Source of the DNA: Planomicrobium sp. CPCC 101079
GTDB lineage: Bacteria; Bacillota; Bacilli; Bacillales_A; Planococcaceae
Assembly (NCBI RefSeq): GCF_007859275.1
Contig: NZ_VOHC01000011.1
Span: 432,487-496,486, forward strand
Direction of reading: 5' to 3'
Length of the DNA: 64,000 bases
Program-made: the position numbers and the translations under genes
The notes under the pieces: model-generated
What the model was told of the DNA's origin: nothing
Databases searched by the model: none
What the model saw: only the letters and a program-made list of their open reading frames with translations
In this document: positions 53,061 through 62,324 of the stretch, piece by piece
Numbering within the stretch: position 1 is the first letter of the stretch
How the letters are laid out: every line of letters begins with the position of its first letter

Positions 53061-54719
53061 ATGGATAAAAACTTATTAACATTATGGCAATCCGTTCCTT
53101 CAGGAGGAGTCAAACAGGAAGAAATAGCCGAGCTATTGGAATTAAGCCCAAGGCAAACTTCCCGTTCCTTAAAGAAATGGCAAGAACAAGGCTGGTTTGA
53201 TTATTCATCCGGCCGTGGAAGAGGGAAAGCTTCAAACCTAAAATGGCTTCGAAACGTGGAAGAGGAATTTGAATGCCAACTAATGAAATGGATCGACAAA
53301 GATGCAGTAGAAAAAAGCAGCAAGTATTTGCTTTACGATTGGTCGGAACACTCAAAAGAACGGCTTATGGATAAATTCCGTTCAAAATTCGGGTATATTC
53401 AAAGTCCGGATAAACAAGACAAGTTGATTATTCCAAGAAAATACCCTCTCCTTACAATTCATCCTTTAGAAACAGCGGAAGTACAAGGTGCGCACATTGT
53501 CACAAATGTTTTCAACCGGCTGGTCGCAGTCGACAGCAATGGGATTGTATCCCCTGAGCTCGCACATAGTTGGGACGCTGAGCCGGATAAAGTTCGGCTT
53601 TACTTGAAAAAAGGTGTCAAGTTTCATGATGGCTCCATGCTGACTGCTCAAGACGTTGTGAAATGCTTGGAGAAAATCCGCAAGCATGTACACTTTAAAA
53701 ACTTGTGGGAACCTGTCACCGAGATTTATTCCCCAGCGCCGTTAGTGGTTGATATTTTGTTTCCTGGCGGCTGCAGCTACTGCCTGCAAATGCTTGGTAT
53801 GATGAACGCCAGCATTTACAAAGAGCCCAATGGGCAACTGGTAGGAACCGGAAGTTTTTTTGTTGAAGCCATTTCCAAAAGTAAAGCAACATTACAGGCT
53901 TTTAAGGATCATTTTCGTGAAAGACCGCTGCTCGATGTGGTGGAATTTGTTGTGGTTCCTGCTGATTTCGATTTTACTTACCGTTCTGCAGCAGAAGAAA
54001 AAACACAAGAAACGGTTCAAGTGGAAAGCGATTCCGGTTTTGGTATTGTTATTATGAACGCCTTCCGAGATTCCGATATCAGACAAAAAGATGTCCGCGA
54101 CTTTATACATCACATCATCTCCAAACACCGGCATGGAATTGAACGAGTTGATGAACGGATATCACCAAACCACAAAAGCTGCCTGGCGGGCCAAGATCAA
54201 CATTATCTGCCGCCTGAAATCAGACGCCCAAACTTCAAAAAACCGCTTGTCTTGAAAACAACCAGCTATGTAGCCAATACTACTGCGTGGCTCCAATCCA
54301 TTTTGGAAAAAGAAGGAGTGCCAATTGAAATAATGGAACTTCCCTTTGAAGAATATACATTTAATAAAATGAAAAACCGGCAAGCCGACTTGTTCATTCA
54401 CGGAGAAATATTTGAAATGAACCAAAACTTCTCCTTTTACCAATTTCTCGTTTACGGTTATTCTCCCCTAGCTTCCATTGTCCAGTCAGACGCCAGTTTC
54501 AGCAGGCTCACCAGCAATTACAAACATACGCCTTTCGAAAGATGGATAACCTTAAATCTAGCAGTCGAAAGAGCTTTGCTGGAATCATCTATCCTTGTTC
54601 CACTCTACTATGTTAAACGGCAAATACCATTTTCAATCAATTTGCTCAATATTAAGATCAGCCATTTTGGCTATGTGGATTTTGCTAAACTATGGCTGCG
54701 CCCGCAAATAAAAAAGTAA
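53061..54719 (+). CDS. SgrR-type regulator (HTH fused to solute-binding domain)
   Basis: 552 residues. Residues about 1-115 form a winged helix (VKQEEIAELLELSPRQTSRSLKKWQEQGW and the SgrR_N-like continuation). Residues about 135-480 are a family 5 extracytoplasmic-solute-binding domain (VTNVFNRLVAVDSNGIVSPELAHSW; KKGVKFHDGSMLTAQDVV) without a signal peptide, so it acts in the cytoplasm as the ligand sensor. AGGAGG precedes ATG 53061. The likely target is the divergent MFS gene. Confidence 0.92.
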   Translation: MDKNLLTLWQSVPSGGVKQEEIAELLELSPRQTSRSLKKWQEQGWFDYSSGRGRGKASNLKWLRNVEEEFECQLMKWIDKDAVEKSSKYLLYDWSEHSKERLMDKFRSKFGYIQSPDKQDKLIIPRKYPLLTIHPLETAEVQGAHIVTNVFNRLVAVDSNGIVSPELAHSWDAEPDKVRLYLKKGVKFHDGSMLTAQDVVKCLEKIRKHVHFKNLWEPVTEIYSPAPLVVDILFPGGCSYCLQMLGMMNASIYKEPNGQLVGTGSFFVEAISKSKATLQAFKDHFRERPLLDVVEFVVVPADFDFTYRSAAEEKTQETVQVESDSGFGIVIMNAFRDSDIRQKDVRDFIHHIISKHRHGIERVDERISPNHKSCLAGQDQHYLPPEIRRPNFKKPLVLKTTSYVANTTAWLQSILEKEGVPIEIMELPFEEYTFNKMKNRQADLFIHGEIFEMNQNFSFYQFLVYGYSPLASIVQSDASFSRLTSNYKHTPFERWITLNLAVERALLESSILVPLYYVKRQIPFSINLLNIKISHFGYVDFAKLWLRPQIKK

Positions 54720-54836
54720 ATGCCAAATCGCTTTGAAAAGAAAGTCCCTCCTTTCACAGTGGTATAATATTCCTATTCATTGGTATTTGCTGTATAATTC
54801 CAAATGTTAGGAATTTATGCCTAAAGGAGTGTTGGA

Positions 54837-55478
54837 ATGCATTACGGGGAGTCGAATTTCAAGAAAAATGAAATATGCCATAACGATCAAACCTTTCCTA
54901 CAGTTGAAGCGTTTGACGCCTATCTGGAATCTTGTGCAGAAGAAATCACAAGTTCAGTTGTTTGCGATGCCGTCAGACAGATTTTCGCAATTGATATTGA
55001 CCTGGCCCTGGTCCTTCATCCGAGATATGACCATTTAAAATTTCCGAGAGCAGCCATCCACAGCTATTTGAAACAAATCGGGACAGAAGCAAATGGAGCC
55101 TCTATCCGTTCAATGATCAAAGCACTTTTCGGAATCAATCTGGCAGGAATCGCTGAGCTATACAACGACCGGATTGCTTTGTATTCTAAAGGCCAATGGA
55201 TAGTGAAAAATGATCAAGCGCTGTTTCTTGTCCATACTAGCTATAAAGATGCCGACGTAAAAATTCTCTCCACTCCTTATTTTAAGAACCAAACCAAAAT
55301 GGCCGAAATGCCGTCAAGTTTGCAACAGGCGCTGGCTCCACTCGGGTACTCCTATAACGAAAAAGAACAAGCGTTATTTTACAGTGATCCAACTGGCCAG
55401 CCCGTTTCTGGCCAGTTCAAAGTCCAGACAATGAAAACGATTGCTAGAATTGTACATACCGATTTTGCCGGCCTCTAA
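54837..55478 (+). CDS. Hypothetical protein
   Basis: 213 residues, soluble, no transmembrane segment and no motif I know. Visible features: an N-terminal acidic helical region (FPTVEAFDAYLESCAEEITSS), a central IDIDLALVLHPRYDHLKFPRAA, and a C-terminal strand-rich part. AAAGGAG lies 7 nt before ATG 54837 and a strong terminator follows directly, so it is a real single-gene unit. Confidence 0.7.
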   Translation: MHYGESNFKKNEICHNDQTFPTVEAFDAYLESCAEEITSSVVCDAVRQIFAIDIDLALVLHPRYDHLKFPRAAIHSYLKQIGTEANGASIRSMIKALFGINLAGIAELYNDRIALYSKGQWIVKNDQALFLVHTSYKDADVKILSTPYFKNQTKMAEMPSSLQQALAPLGYSYNEKEQALFYSDPTGQPVSGQFKVQTMKTIARIVHTDFAGL

Positions 55479-55512
55479 ACCCCCTCTACATTAATTGTGT
55501 AGAGGGGGTTCA
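55478..55512 (+). terminator. Strong terminator
   Basis: AACCCCCTCTACA (55478-55490) pairs with TGTAGAGGGGGTT (55498-55510). Its sequence is nearly repeated in the hairpin at 55811-55854. Confidence 0.85.
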
Positions 55513-55645
55513 GGCTGTCGAGAAAGGTGACTAGTTATTTCATCGCGAACCAGCTGGACGCGTTCCGCGGGCGAGCGTTGAGCCGCTTCAGCACTTTCGA
55601 TCCATTCAACCGGATAAGTCTACTCGATGTGTTCGTATTTGCAGA
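55511..55645 (-). pseudogene. Probable gene remnant
   Basis: One minus-strand frame reads EHIE, a TAG stop, then TYPVEWIESAEAAQRSPAE and RVQLVRDEITSH before stopping near the hairpin. The composition is that of a real, acidic helical protein tail, but it has no start and an internal stop. The rest of 55646-55810 has only short frames. I take the segment as the leftover of a lost gene between two look-alike hairpins. Family not recognised. Confidence 0.4.
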
Positions 55646-55810
55646 ATGGAAGGGTTGAACCAGCTGGGGCTTGCTACTGGTTTCTTCTGGACAACTTTAC
55701 CTATAACTATGGAGCCAACCAACGGAGACACCATTGGGATAGCTAAGCTGTTTTTCGAAATAGCAAGAGGAATATCTGTTTCCAATCAAATATTTAATAG
55801 AAGTTCCTCA

Positions 55811-55854
55811 ACAAGGAAACCCCTCTACACTAATGTGTAGAGGGGTTTCCTTGT
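55811..55854 (-). terminator. Long hairpin after the ThDP-enzyme gene
   Basis: ACAAGGAAACCCCTCTACAC (55811-55830) pairs perfectly with its complement at 55835-55854 around loop TAAT. It is a 20-bp stem next to the ThDP-enzyme stop codon. No clear T tract, so termination would rest on the stem. Confidence 0.7.
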
Positions 55855-55859
55855 AAAAT

Positions 55860-57494
55860 TCATTTTTGAAAAGAAGATAAAAATTTAACGCGGTCGCCCA
55901 TTGGCGGGATGTTGTTGTCGACCAATGCAATTTCCAAAACAGCCGGGCCATCCAATGAAGCAAGTTTTTGGATCGCTTCCCCATCTAAATCATCCATAGA
56001 ATCCACTCTAAAGCTTGGAATGTCCATAGCCGCAGCCATAGCCGCTATGTTGATCGGCTGCTGCTCAAATGTAGCATGGCTGCGCTTGTATTGCAGAGTA
56101 TGGCCGTGATAGACCATTCCGAGACGGGCATTGTTCAATACTACAAACAAGATTGGCAAGTTGTTTTCTTTTGCTGCTAAAATTTCCATGCCGTGCATGA
56201 AGAAACTGCCGTCTCCAGTGATTGCTACCACCGGCCGTTCAGGTTCCGCAAGTTTTGAACCGATGGCTGAACCGATTCCGCTCCCCATTGCACCAAAATG
56301 GACATTTATATCAAAGGTAAAAGGTTCATATACTTTCATGGTATGGATAACATACGCCATAAATTCTCCGATATCGATTGTATAGCGGGTTGAAGGTGGC
56401 AAAAATTCCTGCAATTTGGCAAGGACATTCTTGGTGTTGTATTCTTCATCGCCTACATAATCATCGTCTTTTTCAACCGGTTGGGCTGCTTTGCGGGTCA
56501 TGCCGAGATTTTTCAATTCTTCGATCAAATACACCAAGCTCAGGCCGACATCACCTAGCACAGGAAGATCGATTTCGTATTTTCGGTTAAAGACAGAAGC
56601 GTCGAAATCCAGTTGGATGGAAAAGCGGTTTTTAGTCAAATTCGAGTTGTAATTGTTTGTAGCGGTTTCGCCCAAGCTCGAACCAATGATAAGCAGCGTA
56701 TTTACTTCGCCATCGTTTATCAAAGCTGAAGCTTTTTCTGTTCCAGCAAAGCCAAAGACCCCTGCAAATAAAGGATGGTCGTTTTGCATAAGCCCTTTTG
56801 CTTGTGGAGTTACCACAAGTGGCCATTGCAGCATTTCAGCCAGTTCGACCAAAAGGTCAACTGAATTTCTAGCACCTTGCCCAACAAATATATAACCGCT
56901 TTCTCTTTCCACGAGCTCTTTAGCGGTACGCTGGATTACTTCAAGATCAGGCGCGATGACTGTTTTTTGGACAACAGCGGGAACTCGTGCGTCGACTAAC
57001 CCTTGCTGTACATCAATCGGCATGGCGATATGGACAGGGCCCGGTACACCGGAAACCGCAATCGTCGTCGCTTTTACGACTTCATCCAATAGATTGTTCG
57101 AATCCGTGACGGTGACGCTGTATTTTGTAACCGATTTAAATATTGGGTCTGCATCCAATTCCTGCGAAGCATTCAAGCCCATTGTACTGACCGGAACCGC
57201 CCCAGTTAAAAAAAGTACTGGAAGATGTTCGCGCATTGCATTGGCTGCTCCCGTTACGAGATTTGTTCCACCTGGTCCGCTGCTTCCGATACAGACACTT
57301 AATTGGTTGGTGTATTTGGCATAAGCGGCCGCCATATAACCTGCTGCACCTTCATGCTTCGTAACGATCGGCGTTATTTCAGGGACATCGTACAGCCCGT
57401 CGTAAAAAGCATTTACGGAACCTGCAGGAATACCGAATACGTGCTTCACACCCATATTTTTTAAATACTCGATTGACGCATGAACTGCTTTCAT
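55860..57494 (-). CDS. ThDP-dependent enzyme (acetolactate synthase/pyruvate oxidase family)
   Basis: 544 residues with three domains: N-terminal PYR domain with the catalytic Glu in TKHEGAAGYMA, central domain with a possible nucleotide site, and C-terminal PP domain with ITGDGSFFMHGMEILAAKENN as the ThDP-Mg motif. It resembles AlsS/IlvB/PoxB-like enzymes that act on pyruvate or benzoylformate-type keto acids. There is no small regulatory subunit and no ilv genes nearby, so a catabolic role is likelier than branched-chain synthesis. It lies 10 nt downstream of the GGDEF-EAL gene, and AGGAGGAG overlaps that gap, so the two are cotranscribed. Confidence 0.88.
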   Translation of the reverse strand: MKAVHASIEYLKNMGVKHVFGIPAGSVNAFYDGLYDVPEITPIVTKHEGAAGYMAAAYAKYTNQLSVCIGSSGPGGTNLVTGAANAMREHLPVLFLTGAVPVSTMGLNASQELDADPIFKSVTKYSVTVTDSNNLLDEVVKATTIAVSGVPGPVHIAMPIDVQQGLVDARVPAVVQKTVIAPDLEVIQRTAKELVERESGYIFVGQGARNSVDLLVELAEMLQWPLVVTPQAKGLMQNDHPLFAGVFGFAGTEKASALINDGEVNTLLIIGSSLGETATNNYNSNLTKNRFSIQLDFDASVFNRKYEIDLPVLGDVGLSLVYLIEELKNLGMTRKAAQPVEKDDDYVGDEEYNTKNVLAKLQEFLPPSTRYTIDIGEFMAYVIHTMKVYEPFTFDINVHFGAMGSGIGSAIGSKLAEPERPVVAITGDGSFFMHGMEILAAKENNLPILFVVLNNARLGMVYHGHTLQYKRSHATFEQQPINIAAMAAAMDIPSFRVDSMDDLDGEAIQKLASLDGPAVLEIALVDNNIPPMGDRVKFLSSFQK

Positions 57495-57504
57495 TTTTCT
57501 CCTC

Positions 57505-60282
57505 CTATTTTGTCTCTGAAGTATCGATTAAGTATTTTTGTTCCAGCTCTTTGGCTTTGATCGGCCTGCTGAAGAAATAACCTTGCATAATCGTGCAGTT
57601 TTTTGACAAGAGGAAGTCCAGTTGCTCTTCTGTCTCTACCCCTTCAGCAATAACATTTAAATTCAGGTTTTGGGCTAAAGTAATGATGGTGTTCGTAATT
57701 GCCGCGTTATCATTATCTTCGACCACATCTTGAATAAAGGATCTATCGATTTTCAATGCGTCAATCGGAAAGTTCTTCAAATAGCCGAGCGACGAATAAC
57801 CGGTGCCAAAGTCATCGATGGCAATCTTTACGCCTAAATCCTTTAATTGCCTCATTTTTCGCATCGTGATTTCGGTGTTTTTGATGATTTGGTTTTCCGT
57901 CAACTCAATATGCAAGTATTCGGGGGACAAGCCCACGTCTTCTAACATTTCCTTCACCATGGCAACCAAATTATCTTCTTCAAATTGAAGGCCTGATAAA
58001 TTGACGGACATGCACAGGGACGTATGCCCGTGTTCTTGCCATTTTTTTAATTGTTTGCAGGAATTTCTCAAAACCCATTCGCCAATCGGAATGATCAAGC
58101 CCGTTTCTTCTGCAATCGGTATGAAATCTGCAGGCGAGATTATTCCCTCCGTTGGATGCACCCAGCGCAGCAACGCTTCTACTCCAATCATCACATTGGA
58201 TTTGCTGTCAATCTGCGGCTGATAATAAATGACCAGTTCATTGTTATCCAACGCTTTATACAAAGCATTTTCCAACTTAATGCTTGCCATATTGCGGTTG
58301 CTCATTTCACTTTCAAAGAAATGGTAATGGGTACCGGATTTTTCTTTCGACTTGTACATCGCAGCATCAGCGTTTTTAATCAGCGCTTCCGCAGTTTCAC
58401 CATCTTCCGGATACACACTGATGCCAATACTCGTTTTCACGTAAACTTCATTGCCTTTAAGAGAGAAAGGCTTTGCAAACGAAGCAATGACTTGTTCAAC
58501 CACCATCAAGACGTCATATTTGCCAAAAATGTCCGGCAGGACGATAGTAAATTCATCGCCGCCTTGACGCGAAACGATTGCTTTGCGGGGCACGCTTGCG
58601 CTCAAACGTTTCGCCACTTCACGCAAAAGTATATCTCCGTAGCTATGTCCCAGACTATCATTGACCAACTTAAAGCGATCCAAGTCCAAGTAAAGGAGCG
58701 CAAGTTTTTGGTCGCTTCCATGAACAGCATTCAGTTCCTGATTGATTTTGTCGTTCAGCAGCACCCGGTTTGGAAGTTCAGTTAAACTGTCGTAATAGGC
58801 AAGATGCTTTATTTCTTCTTCCAAATGCTTCCGTTCCGTAATATCCCTAAAAGTGACAACTTCCCCAAGAATTTTGTCTCCTTCTTTAATGAGAGAAATC
58901 ACGTATTCAACTGAGAAACTGGATTGGTCTTTTTTAAAGAATTTTTGATTCATTTCCGGATAAATTGCCGTTGTACCGGAATCCTTCTTCTGCTCGAAAA
59001 TAATATCGGAAGGCTTTCCGATCAGTTCGCCTTTCTCATAACCGAGCATCGTTTCGCTTGCTGGATTACAGAACGTAATGTTTCCTTCTAAATCCAATCC
59101 GAAAATTCCTTCTCCGGCTGAATTCAGTATTAACTCTCTTTCACGGCTGAGATTTTCCAGTTCTGTCACTACGCGTTCGAGTTCACTGTTTTTAATCCGG
59201 ATTTCAGAAGTCCGCTCCTCAATAATCATCTCCTGCTTTTCCATATACAACAAATTGGACAAAGTGGATGCTGTAGCGTCGGCAATCGATTGGGCCAATT
59301 GGATATCGGCTTCCGGAAAGGACATTTTACTTTTTTCAAGTTCCGGAACCGCCAGTGCCCCCAATACTTCCCCCGTCGCAACCAATGGAAGCATGAGCAT
59401 GCCTTTTATGCCGAACTTTTTACAAATTTCGTGGTTGGGCCTGTTGTCAGCAAATACGTCAGGAATCAGCAGTGGCCGTTTTGTCTTTACCACTTCTTGG
59501 AGGACTGCATCATTTGTTTGGTCGATATGGTCTTCACCATGGGTCTTGATCCATTCTTCTTCCGTCCACTCGCTTTCCCGGCTTAAATTGGCTGGTTTTA
59601 TTTTCATGCCGGCCATCGGGTCAAGCAAATGCACACCAGTATTGAAGTTATTCAATACCCTTCCAACGTAATGAAAACATTTATCCAAAACTTCTTGCAT
59701 CGTCGAACACATTGACAAATCGCGCGTTAAATCGAGCAATAATTGCTTTTCCGCAATCAAGTTTTCTTTCCGGGTCAAGTTGGTCGCGTTTCGGACAGCA
59801 ACACCCGCCATATTCACGTATGCTTCCACTGTTTGTATTTCATCTTCCGTCAAATCCATGGTAATGCCGTAATCAAACAAATAAACCAATCCGAACAATT
59901 CATCCTCGTAGGTGATTGGAAGAACGAGTAGAGATTTGATTTTAAAACCTTCCACTGCTCGCGGGTCTGGGCGTTTATCCCTTGAAGTATCAGGAATGTA
60001 GATCGTTTTTTTAGTTTCGATCACTTCTTTTGCCAACAAATCATAGTCCATGTCAATCACATGCATATCGAGCGTCATTCCATTGATGACTTCCGGTTTT
60101 CCAACATAGCCCCTGAACTGTCCATCCGCCTGCGGAAGATAGATACCTACAGAGTCGCATTGCACTATTTCTTCTGAAATGGCTAACGTTACCTGCTCAA
60201 GCACTTCCCGTAATTGAAGTTTCGAATTGATTAATTTTGTAATATGCGCAAGACGAGAGTATCTTGTTTGTTCCTCAAGCAT
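57505..60282 (-). CDS. GAF-GAF-PAS-GGDEF-EAL cyclic-di-GMP protein
   Basis: 925 residues. Two GAF domains (about 10-170 and 185-345) are joined to a coiled stretch (EMIIEERTSEIRIKNSELERV). A PAS domain (about 385-485), a GGDEF domain with intact GGDEF at 574-578, and an EAL domain follow. The EAL domain has EAL at 702-704, ELTENQI and DDFGTGYSS, all intact. No membrane segment, so it is cytoplasmic. Both synthesis and breakdown of cyclic-di-GMP are possible; the RxxD inhibition site before GGDEF is not evident. GAF and PAS may sense small molecules, redox state or light. It forms an operon with the ThDP enzyme. Confidence 0.93.
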   Translation of the reverse strand: MLEEQTRYSRLAHITKLINSKLQLREVLEQVTLAISEEIVQCDSVGIYLPQADGQFRGYVGKPEVINGMTLDMHVIDMDYDLLAKEVIETKKTIYIPDTSRDKRPDPRAVEGFKIKSLLVLPITYEDELFGLVYLFDYGITMDLTEDEIQTVEAYVNMAGVAVRNATNLTRKENLIAEKQLLLDLTRDLSMCSTMQEVLDKCFHYVGRVLNNFNTGVHLLDPMAGMKIKPANLSRESEWTEEEWIKTHGEDHIDQTNDAVLQEVVKTKRPLLIPDVFADNRPNHEICKKFGIKGMLMLPLVATGEVLGALAVPELEKSKMSFPEADIQLAQSIADATASTLSNLLYMEKQEMIIEERTSEIRIKNSELERVVTELENLSRERELILNSAGEGIFGLDLEGNITFCNPASETMLGYEKGELIGKPSDIIFEQKKDSGTTAIYPEMNQKFFKKDQSSFSVEYVISLIKEGDKILGEVVTFRDITERKHLEEEIKHLAYYDSLTELPNRVLLNDKINQELNAVHGSDQKLALLYLDLDRFKLVNDSLGHSYGDILLREVAKRLSASVPRKAIVSRQGGDEFTIVLPDIFGKYDVLMVVEQVIASFAKPFSLKGNEVYVKTSIGISVYPEDGETAEALIKNADAAMYKSKEKSGTHYHFFESEMSNRNMASIKLENALYKALDNNELVIYYQPQIDSKSNVMIGVEALLRWVHPTEGIISPADFIPIAEETGLIIPIGEWVLRNSCKQLKKWQEHGHTSLCMSVNLSGLQFEEDNLVAMVKEMLEDVGLSPEYLHIELTENQIIKNTEITMRKMRQLKDLGVKIAIDDFGTGYSSLGYLKNFPIDALKIDRSFIQDVVEDNDNAAITNTIITLAQNLNLNVIAEGVETEEQLDFLLSKNCTIMQGYFFSRPIKAKELEQKYLIDTSETK

Positions 60283-60559
60283 TTGCCCACTCTCCAGTTC
60301 TTTACTTTTTGTGTTCTACCCGGTTCTAATTTGAACGCAGTCTGCCCGAATTTCCCGGTACTTTCTGACCAGCGGTTATTAGACCATTCAACCTTACACT
60401 ATGTGTATATAATACTGTATAGCAGTCATTTTTAATATAAGGAAATCCAAATAAAGTTTATGTTAATTTTTAACATCATTATTAAAAAACAAGAATTAGC
60501 TTCAATACAACCTTTTGTTATAGGGCAATGGCAGTTAATACAAATCCATGCTCTAAAAA
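60283..60559. other. Gene-free stretch upstream of the GGDEF-EAL gene
   Basis: About 275 nt that should hold the promoter of the 60282-57505 gene. It is AT-rich near 60400-60490. A short minus-strand frame overlaps the terminator of the next gene and I reject it. Confidence 0.5.
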
Positions 60560-60596
60560 TAAAAGAGAACTGCTGTTTTGAGCTGTTCTCTTTTTC
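60560..60596 (-). terminator. Terminator of the 61041-60667 gene
   Basis: On the minus strand AGAGAACAGC pairs with GCAGTTCTCT (one mismatch), followed by TTTTATTTTT. Confidence 0.75.
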
Positions 60597-60666
60597 GAAA
60601 ATCTGATATGTTCCAATACCATTCAACTTAAAGTACATTTCGTCTTCTTTTTCTGCTCTAATTTCT

Positions 60667-61041
60667 TTATTCGATTTCCAAGCTGGTCTTTGATACAGAG
60701 ATTACTTCGATCTCAGAACAGTAGAAGCTAAGTGTGTTGTTTTCATTGTCTTGGACTTCGTATTTGATATTTTCCCACCCTTTTTTCCGTAAATCTCTAA
60801 TTGCAAGATTGACCGGCTGAAAATAACCTAAGCTTTCAAACCGGATATTCTGTGGTTCGCGAAAACGGAATTGCACAAGGTACATGCCCTCTGCTGATTC
60901 CACTATAAAATCGATATCCAGCAAAGAACTGTAAATATCCAAGTCTTTTATGAAGCTTAAGTTGAAGTTGGTAATGCATTTAATATCGGCATAAGAAAAG
61001 TCAGTTACATAACGAGTAAGCAGTCCATTATTCTTAATCAA
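60667..61041 (-). CDS. Hypothetical protein
   Basis: 124 residues, soluble. Mixed strand/helix with SLLDIDFIVESAEGMYLVQFRFREPQNIRF and DLRKKGWENIKYEVQDNENNTLSFYCSEIEV, which looks like a small beta sandwich or immunity-type fold. Start at TTG 61041, with AAAGGGG upstream. No family recognised. The base composition is more AT-rich than most neighbours. Confidence 0.6.
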   Translation of the reverse strand: MIKNNGLLTRYVTDFSYADIKCITNFNLSFIKDLDIYSSLLDIDFIVESAEGMYLVQFRFREPQNIRFESLGYFQPVNLAIRDLRKKGWENIKYEVQDNENNTLSFYCSEIEVISVSKTSLEIE

Positions 61042-61089
61042 TGTTATCCCCTTTACATTCTGCTGATTATGGCTTAGCGTAAAATATCA

Positions 61090-61531
61090 CTATTTTAAAT
61101 AAGAACTTAAATAAACACGGTATTCTTCTGTTAGTCCTTCTGGCATATGCTCAATATCAAAAAAAACGAAGTTCCTGGGATTCTGAGAGGTCCGGAACCA
61201 GTTTCCCAGCTATTTGGTTGGTTTGAAAAACTGCGGTGACCGAGTAAAGTTCATCTCCATTGGGAAGTTTATAATGAAACTCCTGTCCCGAAAAAATCCC
61301 TAATAACTTTAGGCCAGCTATTTCAAGCCCTGTCTCTTCTTTTACTTCTCTTTTCGCAGTTTCCTCCAAGCTTTCCCCTAACTCCATCAACCCGCCAGGC
61401 AAGCCCCATCCTCCATCCTTCCTGTGCTGCAGTAAGACTTGGTTTTGTTTATTGAAAGCGATTACTACTGCTCCTGGAAGAATGAGCGGTAAATGCCCTA
61501 CTTTCTTCCGTAATTCTGCTACATAATCCAC
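61090..61531 (-). pseudogene. Nudix hydrolase with single-base frameshift
   Basis: The frame from GTG 61531 gives an intact Nudix box (GGLMELGESLEETAKREVKE then ETG) and stops at 61157 after ELRFF. The stop arises in a run of eight T on the minus strand (plus-strand A8 at about 61159-61166). With seven T the frame continues DIEHMPEGLTEEYRVYLSS to TAG at 61092-61090, a normal C-terminus for this family (ADP-ribose or MutT-like). So 22 residues are lost by a one-base insertion in a homopolymer, either a base error or a recent mutation. Confidence 0.8.
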
Positions 61532-61667
61532 AAACTTACACCCCTTAGGCAGAATGACAATTTTCCTGCAGCTATTTTATGTTATTTTTCTTTTTGGTGA
61601 TATTAACCTATTATATATACTATAGAACAAATCAAAAGATTCAAACAGACTTTTTAGGAGGCTAGCC

Positions 61668-62324
61668 ATGCTTAAAGCAATTATTTTTGATTTTGATGGA
61701 ACTTTGGCAAATACATTGCCTGTTTGCGATGCTGCTTTTCAAAAAGTATTCAAGACGTTTGATCAACGAGACCTTACATCAGCGGAAATAAGGGCGATGT
61801 TCGGACCGTCTGAAACCGGTATCATCCGCCAGAATCTAAAACACAGGGACCAAGAAAAAGCGATTGACTTGTATTATTCAACCTATATGGAGCATCATGC
61901 CGATTTAGTAAAAGAAAGCGGTGAAATTAGCTCGTTGCTCCTCCACCTTAAAAATCAAGGGCTTAAAATCGGCATCGTCACTGGGAAAGCCAGGCGGAGT
62001 TTGGATATTTCCTTGCAGGCTCTACGGATGGAAGCGCTGTTTGATGCAATAATTACAGGCGATGACGTCGACAAGCCCAAACCGCATCCAGAAGGCCTTC
62101 ACAAAGCATTGCACTTACTGAACGCGGCGAGTGATGAAGCGGTATTTATCGGGGACAGCGACGCAGATATTGAAGCGGGACAAAAAGCGAATGTCTACAC
62201 GATTGGTGTGCACTGGCTGCCAGACTTTCAAACGGCCATGTTTTCCATTGAGCCGGACGCTGTATTAAAATCCGTTGCTGAATTTTTAGGACTACTGGAA
62301 AGAGGTGCTTCTTTTGAGCGTTAA
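61668..62324 (+). CDS. HAD-superfamily hydrolase (phosphoglycolate-phosphatase-like)
   Basis: 218 residues. Motif I is IIFDFDGTLANT, motif II is KIGIVTGKARRS, and motif III is VFIGDSDADIEAGQKANVYTIGV. Cap type and order match Gph/PpaX-like enzymes. AGGAGG lies before ATG 61668. Its last 11 bases overlap the next gene, so the two are coupled: a phosphatase plus a Nudix pyrophosphatase. Confidence 0.9.
   Translation: MLKAIIFDFDGTLANTLPVCDAAFQKVFKTFDQRDLTSAEIRAMFGPSETGIIRQNLKHRDQEKAIDLYYSTYMEHHADLVKESGEISSLLLHLKNQGLKIGIVTGKARRSLDISLQALRMEALFDAIITGDDVDKPKPHPEGLHKALHLLNAASDEAVFIGDSDADIEAGQKANVYTIGVHWLPDFQTAMFSIEPDAVLKSVAEFLGLLERGASFER

Noticed and set aside
55646..55840. Plus-strand frame of 64 codons as a gene
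   Set aside because: No binding site, ends inside the 55811-55854 hairpin, and shows no recognisable pattern.
60432..60638. Short minus-strand frame of 68 codons
   Set aside because: It runs through the terminator of the 61041-60667 gene and lacks a binding site or any motif.
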